Assembly (NCBI GenBank): GCA_035771175.1
Contig: CM069592.1
Location: 38,332,198 to 38,396,197, forward strand
Direction: 5' to 3'
From: Paratinospora sagittata
Taxonomy: Eukaryota > Streptophyta > Magnoliopsida > Ranunculales > Menispermaceae
Length of the DNA: 64,000 bases
This document shows, piece by piece, positions 1 to 11,478 of the stretch. Position 1 is the stretch's first letter; the number at the start of each line of letters is the position of its first letter. Position numbers and translations under genes: made by a program. The notes below the pieces were generated by a model. That model was not told the origin of the DNA, made no database searches, and saw only the letters and a list, made by a program, of their open reading frames with translations.

Positions 1-196
1 TTTATTTAATGTATGCACATGTAAAATTTTAAACCAATCAACCTAAACCAAACCAAACCAATTATGTTAGGTTCGGTTTGATTTGGTTTGGTAATTCAAA
101 ATAAACCGATTAAGCTAAATCGAACCAAAATCGATTATATTTGATTTAGTTTAGGTTTAAGCATTAAACCGATTCAAACTGAACCGTCGACAACCC
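1..196. repeat. Right end of a hAT-like short repeat (partial)
   Basis: This stretch is dense in degenerate AACCNAACC / GGTTNGGTTT motifs and ends in GACAACCCTAAT, whose complement ATTAGGGTTGTC resembles the TAGGGGTGTC terminus seen at 15163. Related motif-rich blocks occur at 14662-15163, 25060-25493 and 51374-51930. The left end lies outside the window. It abuts the broken 3' end of the GH1 pseudogene and may have replaced that gene's last exon. Family assignment is inferred from termini only. Confidence 0.45.
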
Positions 197-214
197 TAAT
201 ATATATGGACTTAC

Positions 215-3200
215 TTTATTGCTTCACGAACCGAAATGAGGCGCCAGTTATGACATCAATTCGACGATTATCTTTTAGAGCTTCTTCTAATGAAATCGAG
301 TCATCTCTTCCCTCAGGAATTCCTATAATTTCATACAAATACAACTTAATTAATTAATTCCTTTTGTTTTTAAGAGATTATATATACGTTAAAGACATTA
401 AATAATTAAAAATATGAAGAAAAAAAAACCTCACCATTCTCAGTGACGATGATCTTAGGATCATTATATCTATTCTTCAAATAAAGCAGTGCCTCTTTCA
501 ATCCTTCCGGATAAATAAAAAAGTTTGAAGTTATACGAGGAGGCCGCAATATTAATTTAACAAAAAAAAAAATTACAATTATCAGATACCCACAAAAGAA
601 AATATATATATTCTTTTTCGTATAAATTAACTATAAAAAAATTCAATTAAACAGTAATATTGTCTTTACCAATGGTTTGATCCACATTTCTAAAAATTCA
701 ATCAAAACAGTAATGTAATAAATATATATATATATATTTGTATATAAATTTATTTGACAGCTTTATATTGAAAAGTAGTGAATAATTTTGGACTTTACGA
801 TAAAAATAGTACACTGCAAGTTAAAAAGTTTTGACTTCATAAATAATATAAATATATTAAGAATCTCTCATATATCTTTTAATAATTAATAGTGTTAAAG
901 AAGGAAAAGGAATACAAACCACTATGGAATTGGAAATTAGACTTTATATGTATATACATAATATACATGTTTTTGGAGACTCCAAAAGTTTACTTAGAAA
1001 GTTTTACTTGGGCATCAATATTTGTATCAAGACTTAATGCTCGAGTATACTTTTTCTGAGTATATTCTTAAAAGTCTGTTTGTCAAGGTCATTTTGTTAG
1101 AATATATGCATATATGTATTTATGAGCAAAAGAGTAAAGATGATTTAAAAAAAACAAGTGAAAAAATAATAAAATATTAAGATTTAAAAGAATAAAAAAA
1201 AATCGCATGTATTAAATAAGTACAGGTCAGATGAAGTACTGGGTGATTGATTAATTAGTAAATTATTATATTAACTTTAACTTAATTAATTAATATAAGT
1301 TTTGTTTTTGCATGAAAGACAGCAGATATTTTCATAAAAATATTTATTTTCTAATGTTGAATAAAAAGCGAATTATATATATATATATGCAGTATGCTTA
1401 CCATCCTATCATGAAGTCATTGGCCCTAGCTGCAGCTTCTTTGTCATGGGGCACATCTGTGTGAGGCCAAAACCATTGACCCACAATTGAAATGCCAATT
1501 TCTCCACCTTGTTGAGCCTTTTAAAAAAATCATTAATTGAACACACAAGTCAGTATTAAAAACAGTAAACCTTTTTTTTTTTTTTTTTCTAGAAACAACA
1601 TGCCCTTAAACCCCATATTCCCGTATTCCCACATGTGAAGTGTCAAGCCCCTTAAGAACTCACTAATCCCCACACTAATAGATTGACAAGAATAATCCCA
1701 CCACCAAAGTCTACATTCAGCCTAATTTGTAAATTTGTCTTGTGGGTTTGGGTGTGAAACTTTCTTCCCTGAGGGACCTACGTCATGGAAGTCTTTAACT
1801 AGATAGAGTCTCTCACAAATGTATTTATTAATTCCCTGCCTTGCCGTGACTGGAACCCTACCCTGTGAAATAAACATAAAGGCTTGACCATGCGGCATGC
1901 CAACACGTCTTTGGCAAAACAATAAACCTTAAAACCTAATAACTAGCTAGAATTACTTGCAGTCATCATTAATTATATATTATCATTTAATTAAGCATCT
2001 CTTTTTTTTTCCTTTTTTAATTTTTTTTGCTAGCTAGATATTTCATGAGTTATATATATTTAAAATTACCTGATAGTTTTGTTTATAATGTTTTGCAGCG
2101 GCAGCATGGCATAGAATGATGTTGTGGCCAACAATAAATGGATCAGTTACGGTATTACCAGCTGGTTTAAGATTCACAACATATCCAAAACTACCATAAA
2201 CTTGTGGCTCATTGATCGTCGTCCCATGCTTAACCTTATCGCCAAAATTCTTGAAGCAAACGTCTGCATAATCTTTAAAATCATTTCTGAAAATAGTTTC
2301 AAATTTAAGCAAATTAAATTCATTAATTAGCTATATAGCTAGAATAAATATTATAATGATGATGAAGATGATATGATGGATGCATGGATATATGCTTAAG
2401 TACACGATGTTTTTGTTTAAGAATCCTCGGTACTCCTCAAGGAGAGCTTGCGGGGCGTCGAAGTGAAATAATGTAACAATGGGTGTCATTCCTGCACGTA
2501 ATTAATTAAGCAAGAATATTGATTAATTTCTATAAGAACAAAGTTAATTAAGCTTAATTAATTAATGTTAGTTATATTCTCACCATTATCCAATAGTTCT
2601 TGGAAAAATTTATTGTAGAAGTCAGTCCCATCCTGGTTTATCCCACCATTTATTTTCCCCTCTGCGAGCATTAATCAAGCATATATATAACAATAAGATT
2701 AATCAGCAAAGAAAATTAATGTATATATATATATATATACATTAATTTTGGCAAAACTATAATGTAATTACATGTAGTTATAAGTACTAGGAAGAAGAAG
2801 ACCGTACTGGGGAGGATTCTGGTCCATGAAATTGACATCCTGTAAGCAGTCAAACCTGCATCCTTCAAAGCCTTAATATCCTCCTGCAATTAATTAATTA
2901 TATATATACCAACCAATATAATTAGATTTCCATTTCCCACGAGTAAATAATCAAAAATGTGCCAACTTTAAGAAGCAAGATATCATTTGAACCATAGAAA
3001 AAAAAATAAAAATAAAATAAAATAGAGATGCAAACAGAATAAGAAAGCGAAATGATCCATTTAGTATGTATAACTAACCTTATATTTGTTGTAAGAGTCA
3101 GCTCCCTTCTCAACTTGGGTGCTTAAGAAAATAATTAAGCAAGACATATGTACTCTTGGGGCCATTAATCATCTTATCCCAAGAACTGGGTCCTCTTCCT

Positions 3201-3221
3201 CCTTCAGTGCCTGGTCCTTTA
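215..3221 (-). pseudogene. Decayed family 1 beta-glucosidase (GH1), copy 1
   Basis: Spliced in the order 3221-3079, 2883-2808, 2661-2584, 2491-2404, 2286-2070, 1517-1402, about 530-435 and 322-215, this reads as a plant GH1 beta-glucosidase. Visible hallmarks are [33 protein letters not shown], the acid/base motif TINEP, and the nucleophile motif TENG. The family hydrolyses beta-glucosides of specialised metabolites or hormones. The gene is broken in several ways. The first exon carrying the FG-type N-terminus is absent. The first preserved exon shifts frame and meets a stop at 3110-3112 just before EKGADSY. The exon after DFMIGW (the LTYG-type exon) is not found. The 322-215 exon has lost one base after RID, so REAIK is out of frame. 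The last exon (YFAW-type) is missing where the repeat at 1-196 begins. Splice junctions are otherwise conserved, so decay looks fairly recent. Confidence 0.85.
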
Positions 3222-5579
3222 CTATTTAAGGATAGTGTCCTTTAATTTATAGGGCATGATCATAGCGGATTAGATCAAATTAGGCTAGCTGGTTAGTGTT
3301 AGATGAGTTTGACACTCTCAATTTGTATTGCTTTTAACTTAATCACTTTTAAGCTCAAATATAATATTTTATTCTACAAAGCTTTAGTATTAATGAGAAT
3401 GAAATGTTAATATAACTTATATTTTATATAATAAATCTACTTATTATCTTTGAAGGTACGATTATTTAGGGCCGCACATAAATAATAGTAAACAATCCTT
3501 CAGAATTATTTAAAGGCTGCCCATGTGGCTAATTAACAACCTTGTTGATCTCTTCCTAGCCTCTTGTAATTTGATATAATATTTCTACCTACCATCTAAT
3601 TATCAGCATTATTAAATATTCATAATATTGCTCAACATTGTTTTTTTTTATTATTATTTTGAATGTTGTGCATGCATGGCTCTTCGTTTTTTATTTTTTT
3701 TATTTTTTTATTTTTTTATTTTTTGTTTCTTGTTCAATGCACCAAGAACCCACCTAAATCCTAGCCATTTGTTGATAATTAGAGCTAGATTAATAGTAGA
3801 CTGTGGGTGGCTATATTTTAAAATGATTATAAAATTGTCCCTTCCTATTTATTTTTTTATGTTATAGAGTAGAAATTAAAAAATATTTTTTGCTTTTTTG
3901 ATGTTTCTGTATGTTTTGGGCTTGTGTCATGCGACATTGACACTTAAGATGTACATTTAAAGTGTACATTATTTTTATACATCATTAGATTACCTCAAAT
4001 TATGTGTTGGTACATAATTTGAAGTAATTTAATGATGTTTAATAGTGATGTAAACTTTAGATATATACTTTGAATGTCATTTTATATAATATTTTCCTTT
4101 TAATTTTTATAAACTTTTTTTTTTTATAAACAATTTTTATAAATTTATTACTTACATTTAATGCAAATATCTGAACACGGGTAAGCTTTTTCTCATTATT
4201 AATCCATTATTATTAATCTTTATAAGCTTCTAAAGAATAATACGGCAATTCAAACATTAACTAATTTCTAATTATTCGTAACATTCTTTTATTTTATTTT
4301 TTTTCCTTCTTACTTTTAACTGCTTTTGCCCTTTAAAAAATAAAAATAAAAAAGAGTAATAAATAAAGAATAAAAATAAAAAGGATAAGGATGAGCTGGG
4401 CTTCATTTAAGAATTGATATATGATAGAGTGATCAGGACAAATGCTCCTATTATACGTACAAGTAATTGAAAATTAAACTCATTAGTATTGCAAAGTTCA
4501 ACTTATTGATTGCATGGTAAGGAATAAACTTAAGAAATTATTAAAGATCAATATTATAAAAAAAAAATAGATGGAAAATAATATATAAGTATTAAAAAAA
4601 AAAGACAAGGAAATAATTGAAGCTCAGTAAGAACTTAGAAATTGTTTCCTTTCTATGAACAAGATTGTATATATAGATCCTAATTAACTTCTTAAAAAGG
4701 TAAAAGCACTAATAATTAGACGTTATCAGATAATAAAGTAGTTTGCAAGTACTCAATTAATACATCCTAGCCCTTTATGTAGTTTGATTAAGATTTACGT
4801 CATGTTGATCTAACAAAGTTTTGCGTTGGTTGTCAACTACATAATATTGCGACCCTTCTCCAAAGAGTTTTTCAGGGGATTCATTTATCATGTTTTGCTT
4901 ATATAAATGATTTAAGTGAGATTTTGAAGGTTTCGTGAAGTTCATGAAGGTATCTCAAGGCACATCACATACAAGAAATTAATTAATGATGACTTCATTT
5001 TTGAAAAATGTCATACCAAGGGTATACAATAGTGATGTACGCTTTGCATGTATTTTTAGATGACACGGTAGCATTATTTGTTTTGTATAGGCCAATGGAA
5101 CTTAGTTATTTTTGTTAGTGTTATGCGGGTCATGAGATCCACTAATTGTATAGGCCCTGATATGCTCTTATAAACTTCAGAGATTAGTGTCACATCGATT
5201 ATGTGTTCTTTCAATCTAAGAGACACATAAGAAGTTTTACCCTCTTACACGAGTAAGAAGTCTTTTCTTAAAGAAGAAAAATAAAACCCCTGGGACTTCT
5301 TTATGCACAGGCTACGTGGGCACCCACAAGCCCAATGGCCAAATTTAGAGGTCGGCCAAACTTAGAAGCCCGTAAAAAGAACAAATCTTGCTGGGTGGGT
5401 CATAATGAGCTACAACAAAAGTTAATTTTTTACTTACGTACTCCTTTAATATAGTCTATACCTTTAAGATTTATTCCAATATCGAAATGGTAAAGAAGAA
5501 AGTTGAAAGTGAGTAAGACCAATTAAAGAACCCATCATCCAAGACCAAGTTTAAGCTCATATTTCCTTCAAAAAAGAAA
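3222..5579. other. Spacer between GH1 pseudogene and uL13m promoter, copy 1
   Basis: This is AT-rich intergenic DNA with long T-rich tracts near 3640-3730 and 4100-4130. No coding exon, RNA gene or transposon terminus can be supported. The short open frame at 3628-3867 is a low-complexity F/L-rich artefact of the T tract. The stretch around 5185-5240 resembles dispersed plant promoter-like repeats but carries no gene. Confidence 0.6.
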
Positions 5580-5670
5580 AGCCCAATGCTAAGCCCAAGA
5601 CTGTTCCACGTCGATGTATAAGCCATTTTAGTTGGGCTGGCTGTGGCCCACTAAGGAGGGCATTTATAAA
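5580..5670 (+). promoter_or_regulatory. uL13m promoter with site II motifs, upstream copy
   Basis: Four TGGGCY-type motifs lie within 70 bp: AGCCCA at 5580-5585 and 5592-5597, TGGGCT at 5633-5638 and GGCCCA at 5645-5650. They are followed by a TATA-like TTTATAAA at 5663-5670, 52 bp before the ATG. Site II elements are established in plants as TCP-bound elements in promoters of ribosomal and mitochondrial protein genes, which fits a mitochondrial ribosomal protein. Whether this copy is active is unknown. Confidence 0.65.
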
Positions 5671-5721
5671 TTGTTTGAACCAGTGTTGTTGTAGCGTTTA
5701 CTCGCACAGCCACTCGCGAAA

Positions 5722-5760
5722 ATGGTGATGAACACTGGAGCTTTCAATGGAAATATCAAA
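5722..5760 (+). other. Extra copy of uL13m first coding exon
   Basis: This encodes the same 13 residues as the first exon at 11479-11517 ([13 protein letters not shown]) and ends in the same GTGAGT donor. No copy of exon 2 follows before the second duplication unit starts. Transcripts from here could skip the second unit and splice to exon 2 at 13488, which would give the same protein, or they could be nonproductive. Confidence 0.8.
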
Positions 5761-6746
5761 GTGAGTTTCTGAATCATTTTCTTCTTCTTATTATTATTGT
5801 TATTATTATCTTTTCTGTGAGTTTGATCTTCTTCAAGATTTGATGCATGGTTTTTTGTTTTTTTCCCAAATAATTACCGTGAATTAAAAAATATTGATTA
5901 CGCACATCACATGTTTGTATAAATGACTAGGTGAGATTCTGAAGGTTTCAGTCACGAGAGTGTGTTGATTTGCTTCAGTTTTTTGCTATGATTTCGTTTT
6001 CTTTTTCTTTCTGTGACGTTTTTGTTTTCTGGGTCTTAAAATCACTGATAGAAGTGCTTCTCGAATTCTTGTTTTACGCTGTGATTATATGTATAAGGGG
6101 GGTATTTGTGAGTCCTTATTGATTCATTGATGTTTTGAATTCATGGCTTCGTATTAAGTTTCTGAATTTCAAATTGGAAATGCCATTTTACGTGCTCTTT
6201 TTTTTTTTAATCGTTATGGTCTGTGCTAGCAAAAGAGAAGTTTGATTTACATTCTTGCTCTCTTTCTCTATGAGTCAGTGAGAGGAGTTGTTTAATTTAA
6301 ATTTCTAACTGTTAGTTCCAATTAGGAAATGAAATGAAATGGTGCCAATGATTAATTAATTACACATTGGGTGTCATCATCTTAGGTTCAACTGGGATTT
6401 TAGACCATATGCACTAAGTAGTAGAAATATTGGCGTACTAAGGAATTATAAACAATAGTAACACGTAGATTTTTTTCTTCTTTTTTTTTTTTAATTCAAA
6501 TGTCTTCAATGTCTTGTTCCCCCACCCTGTGTGATGGCATAGTAGAGCGCTCACGGGTGGCAAGAAGGGCTATCTGCAACATAATTCTTATTTTTCAAGA
6601 GCCCCTGCTAATCTTGAAAACTAACTTGATGTTTTCTCTTCTCTAATTTTTTTTTCTTATGTAAGTTCAAATACGTACACAGATAATTTTTATCAAGTTG
6701 AAAGCATAAATCACAACCAAACTGTTTAAACATGAACATCATGTTA

Positions 6747-7045
6747 TGTTACCTCTGACCCAAAAGCTATAGTTACATATCATGCAATGACTAGTGACCA
6801 ACAATGAATATCAGTTAATACCAACACCTACCCCTCATGTACAGCTCTATCCTTTAGGTGGAGAGATCTAAAGAGAGATGGAAGAAAATATGAATACCAC
6901 ATATACTAATGGGAAAAATATAAAAGATACAATGAGTTTCACACTCAAGACCCCACCAAGTTAGTTTTGATACCACCTTTGATTGCCATTGGACCTAAAA
7001 ACTATAGTTGTCAAGTAGTTGCTCAACAATGAATGTTTAAGCGAA
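6747..7045 (-). mobile_element. Decayed TRIM retrotransposon, copy in unit 1
   Basis: Starts TGTTACCTCTGACCC and carries the motif AAAAGCTATAGTT, a CCCCTCATGTACAG stretch (complement of a purine tract) and a second AACTATAGTTGTC-type repeat near the right end. It is therefore recognisable as a diverged relative of the intact TRIMs at 13154-13462 and 23501-23788. The terminal repeats are too diverged to set the right boundary exactly. It lies in DNA equivalent to uL13m intron 1. Confidence 0.5.
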
Positions 7046-7826
7046 GGCTAGTACATCAAACACGTAAATTTAATCAAGAGGCATCTAGTTTCATCCAAGA
7101 CAAAAATCTAGTCACTGGTGTTCATTCTTTTTTGAATCTTTTTTTATTGTCAATGTGCCCTTGCTACTTTGCAATAGGGCATTGAGGTGGTTAAAATAGA
7201 GCAATTTGTCCGCATTAAAATATCTGAGTTGGATTGTGATTATCTTTTCACACTATATTTTATATTGTTATCATAGGCCATAGCAACTAAAAGCTTTTAT
7301 AATGTCTTTATTTAATATATTTTTGTCGTATCTCAATTAGTTTTTCTAGAAACAACATGCCCTTAAACCCCATATTCCCGTATTCCCACATGTGAAGTGT
7401 CAAGCCCCTTAAGAACTCACTAATCCCCACACTAATAGATTGACAAGAATAATCCCACCACCAAAGTCTACATTCAGCCTAATTTGTAAATTTGTCTTGT
7501 GGGTTTGGGTGTGAAACTTTCTTCCCTGAGGGACCTACGTCATGGAAGTCTTTAACTAGATAGAGTCTCTCACAAATGTATTTATTAATTCCCTGCCTTG
7601 CCGTGACTGGAACCCTACCCTGTGAAATAAACATAAAGGCTTGACCATGCGGCATGCCAACACGTCTTTGGCAAAACAATAAACCTTAAAACCTAATAAC
7701 TAGCTAGAATTACTTGCAGTCATCATTAATTATATATTATCATTTAATTAAGCATCTCTTTTTTTTTCCTTTTTTAATTTTTTTTGCTAGCTAGATATTT
7801 CATGAGTTATATATATTTAAAATTAC

Positions 7827-8978
7827 CTGATAGTTTTGTTTATAATGTTTTGCAGCGGCAGCATGGCATAGAATGATGTTGTGGCCAACAATAAATGGAT
7901 CAGTTACGGTATTACCAGCTGGTTTAAGATTCACAACATATCCAAAACTACCATAAACTTGTGGCTCATTGATCGTCGTCCCATGCTTAACCTTATCGCC
8001 AAAATTCTTGAAGCAAACGTCTGCATAATCTTTAAAATCATTTCTGAAAATAGTTTCAAATTTAAGCAAATTAAATTCATTAATTAGCTATATAGCTAGA
8101 ATAAATATTATAATGATGATGAAGATGATATGATGGATGCATGGATATATGCTTAAGTACACGATGTTTTTGTTTAAGAATCCTCGGTACTCCTCAAGGA
8201 GAGCTTGCGGGGCGTCGAAGTGAAATAATGTAACAATGGGTGTCATTCCTGCACGTAATTAATTAAGCAAGAATATTGATTAATTTCTATAAGAACAAAG
8301 TTAATTAAGCTTAATTAATTAATGTTAGTTATATTCTCACCATTATCCAATAGTTCTTGGAAAAATTTATTGTAGAAGTCAGTCCCATCCTGGTTTATCC
8401 CACCATTTATTTTCCCCTCTGCGAGCATTAATCAAGCATATATATAACAATAAGATTAATCAGCAAAGAAAATTAATGTATATATATATATATATACATT
8501 AATTTTGGCAAAACTATAATGTAATTACATGTAGTTATAAGTACTAGGAAGAAGAAGACCGTACTGGGGAGGATTCTGGTCCATGAAATTGACATCCTGT
8601 AAGCAGTCAAACCTGCATCCTTCAAAGCCTTAATATCCTCCTGCAATTAATTAATTATATATATACCAACCAATATAATTAGATTTCCATTTCCCACGAG
8701 TAAATAATCAAAAATGTGCCAACTTTAAGAAGCAAGATATCATTTGAACCATAGAAAAAAAAATAAAAATAAAATAAAATAGAGATGCAAACAGAATAAG
8801 AAAGCGAAATGATCCATTTAGTATGTATAACTAACCTTATATTTGTTGTAAGAGTCAGCTCCCTTCTCAACTTGGGTGCTTAAGAAAATAATTAAGCAAG
8901 ACATATGTACTCTTGGGGCCATTAATCATCTTATCCCAAGAACTGGGTCCTCTTCCTCCTTCAGTGCCTGGTCCTTTA
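7827..8978 (-). pseudogene. GH1 beta-glucosidase fragment, copy 2
   Basis: Five exons are repeated here (8978-8836, 8640-8565, 8418-8341, 8248-8161, 8043-7827), including the TINEP acid/base exon. The frameshift and stop in the first of them are identical to copy 1, so the gene was already damaged before duplication. The exons carrying GQWFWP and the TENG nucleophile are absent because the duplication breakpoint lies upstream of them. It cannot encode an active glycosidase. Confidence 0.88.
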
Positions 8979-11336
8979 CTATTTAAGGATAGTGTCCTTT
9001 AATTTATAGGGCATGATCATAGCGGATTAGATCAAATTAGGCTAGCTGGTTAGTGTTAGATGAGTTTGACACTCTCAATTTGTATTGCTTTTAACTTAAT
9101 CACTTTTAAGCTCAAATATAATATTTTATTCTACAAAGCTTTAGTATTAATGAGAATGAAATGTTAATATAACTTATATTTTATATAATAAATCTACTTA
9201 TTATCTTTGAAGGTACGATTATTTAGGGCCGCACATAAATAATAGTAAACAATCCTTCAGAATTATTTAAAGGCTGCCCATGTGGCTAATTAACAACCTT
9301 GTTGATCTCTTCCTAGCCTCTTGTAATTTGATATAATATTTCTACCTACCATCTAATTATCAGCATTATTAAATATTCATAATATTGCTCAACATTGTTT
9401 TTTTTTATTATTATTTTGAATGTTGTGCATGCATGGCTCTTCGTTTTTTATTTTTTTTATTTTTTTATTTTTTTATTTTTTGTTTCTTGTTCAATGCACC
9501 AAGAACCCACCTAAATCCTAGCCATTTGTTGATAATTAGAGCTAGATTAATAGTAGACTGTGGGTGGCTATATTTTAAAATGATTATAAAATTGTCCCTT
9601 CCTATTTATTTTTTTATGTTATAGAGTAGAAATTAAAAAATATTTTTTGCTTTTTTGATGTTTCTGTATGTTTTGGGCTTGTGTCATGCGACATTGACAC
9701 TTAAGATGTACATTTAAAGTGTACATTATTTTTATACATCATTAGATTACCTCAAATTATGTGTTGGTACATAATTTGAAGTAATTTAATGATGTTTAAT
9801 AGTGATGTAAACTTTAGATATATACTTTGAATGTCATTTTATATAATATTTTCCTTTTAATTTTTATAAACTTTTTTTTTTTATAAACAATTTTTATAAA
9901 TTTATTACTTACATTTAATGCAAATATCTGAACACGGGTAAGCTTTTTCTCATTATTAATCCATTATTATTAATCTTTATAAGCTTCTAAAGAATAATAC
10001 GGCAATTCAAACATTAACTAATTTCTAATTATTCGTAACATTCTTTTATTTTATTTTTTTTCCTTCTTACTTTTAACTGCTTTTGCCCTTTAAAAAATAA
10101 AAATAAAAAAGAGTAATAAATAAAGAATAAAAATAAAAAGGATAAGGATGAGCTGGGCTTCATTTAAGAATTGATATATGATAGAGTGATCAGGACAAAT
10201 GCTCCTATTATACGTACAAGTAATTGAAAATTAAACTCATTAGTATTGCAAAGTTCAACTTATTGATTGCATGGTAAGGAATAAACTTAAGAAATTATTA
10301 AAGATCAATATTATAAAAAAAAAATAGATGGAAAATAATATATAAGTATTAAAAAAAAAAGACAAGGAAATAATTGAAGCTCAGTAAGAACTTAGAAATT
10401 GTTTCCTTTCTATGAACAAGATTGTATATATAGATCCTAATTAACTTCTTAAAAAGGTAAAAGCACTAATAATTAGACGTTATCAGATAATAAAGTAGTT
10501 TGCAAGTACTCAATTAATACATCCTAGCCCTTTATGTAGTTTGATTAAGATTTACGTCATGTTGATCTAACAAAGTTTTGCGTTGGTTGTCAACTACATA
10601 ATATTGCGACCCTTCTCCAAAGAGTTTTTCAGGGGATTCATTTATCATGTTTTGCTTATATAAATGATTTAAGTGAGATTTTGAAGGTTTCGTGAAGTTC
10701 ATGAAGGTATCTCAAGGCACATCACATACAAGAAATTAATTAATGATGACTTCATTTTTGAAAAATGTCATACCAAGGGTATACAATAGTGATGTACGCT
10801 TTGCATGTATTTTTAGATGACACGGTAGCATTATTTGTTTTGTATAGGCCAATGGAACTTAGTTATTTTTGTTAGTGTTATGCGGGTCATGAGATCCACT
10901 AATTGTATAGGCCCTGATATGCTCTTATAAACTTCAGAGATTAGTGTCACATCGATTATGTGTTCTTTCAATCTAAGAGACACATAAGAAGTTTTACCCT
11001 CTTACACGAGTAAGAAGTCTTTTCTTAAAGAAGAAAAATAAAACCCCTGGGACTTCTTTATGCACAGGCTACGTGGGCACCCACAAGCCCAATGGCCAAA
11101 TTTAGAGGTCGGCCAAACTTAGAAGCCCGTAAAAAGAACAAATCTTGCTGGGTGGGTCATAATGAGCTACAACAAAAGTTAATTTTTTACTTACGTACTC
11201 CTTTAATATAGTCTATACCTTTAAGATTTATTCCAATATCGAAATGGTAAAGAAGAAAGTTGAAAGTGAGTAAGACCAATTAAAGAACCCATCATCCAAG
11301 ACCAAGTTTAAGCTCATATTTCCTTCAAAAAAGAAA
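8979..11336. other. Spacer between GH1 fragment and uL13m promoter, copy 2
   Basis: Duplicate of 3222-5579. No gene, RNA or element boundary can be supported. Confidence 0.6.
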
Positions 11337-11427
11337 AGCCCAATGCTAAGCCCAAGACTGTTCCACGTCGATGTATAAGCCATTTTAGTTGGGCTGGCTG
11401 TGGCCCACTAAGGAGGGCATTTATAAA
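11337..11427 (+). promoter_or_regulatory. uL13m promoter with site II motifs, gene-proximal copy
   Basis: Same four TGGGCY/RGCCCA motifs and TTTATAAA box as at 5580-5670, here directly upstream of the exon 1 that joins the rest of the gene. The TATA-like box is 52 bp before the ATG, so the 5' UTR is short, roughly 25 nt if initiation is about 30 bp downstream of the box. Confidence 0.7.
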
Positions 11428-11478
11428 TTGTTTGAACCAGTGTTGTTGTAGCGTTTACTCGCACAGCCACTCGCGAAA

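Larger units (their letters stand above)
1588..7344 (+). repeat. Tandem duplication unit, copy 1 (5,757 bp)
   Basis: Every landmark in this block recurs exactly 5,757 bp downstream, including homopolymers and an (AT)n run that would normally drift. I found no mismatch or indel where I compared. The unit contains five GH1 exons (2070-3221), the uL13m promoter and first coding exon, and part of uL13m intron 1. The breakpoint lies in a T run: 1584-1588 and 7341-7345 are both T, so the junction has 4-5 bp of microhomology. Confidence 0.97.

Noticed and set aside
1722..1922. 66-codon open frame (-), repeated at 7479-7679
   Set aside because: No recognisable motif, no splice context with the GH1 exons, and its repetition is explained by the tandem duplication.
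5185..5200. USE-like TGTCACATCG suggesting another snRNA promoter (also at 10942-10957)
   Set aside because: One mismatch to TCCCACATCG, no TATA at the right spacing and no snRNA sequence downstream; resembles a dispersed repeat.
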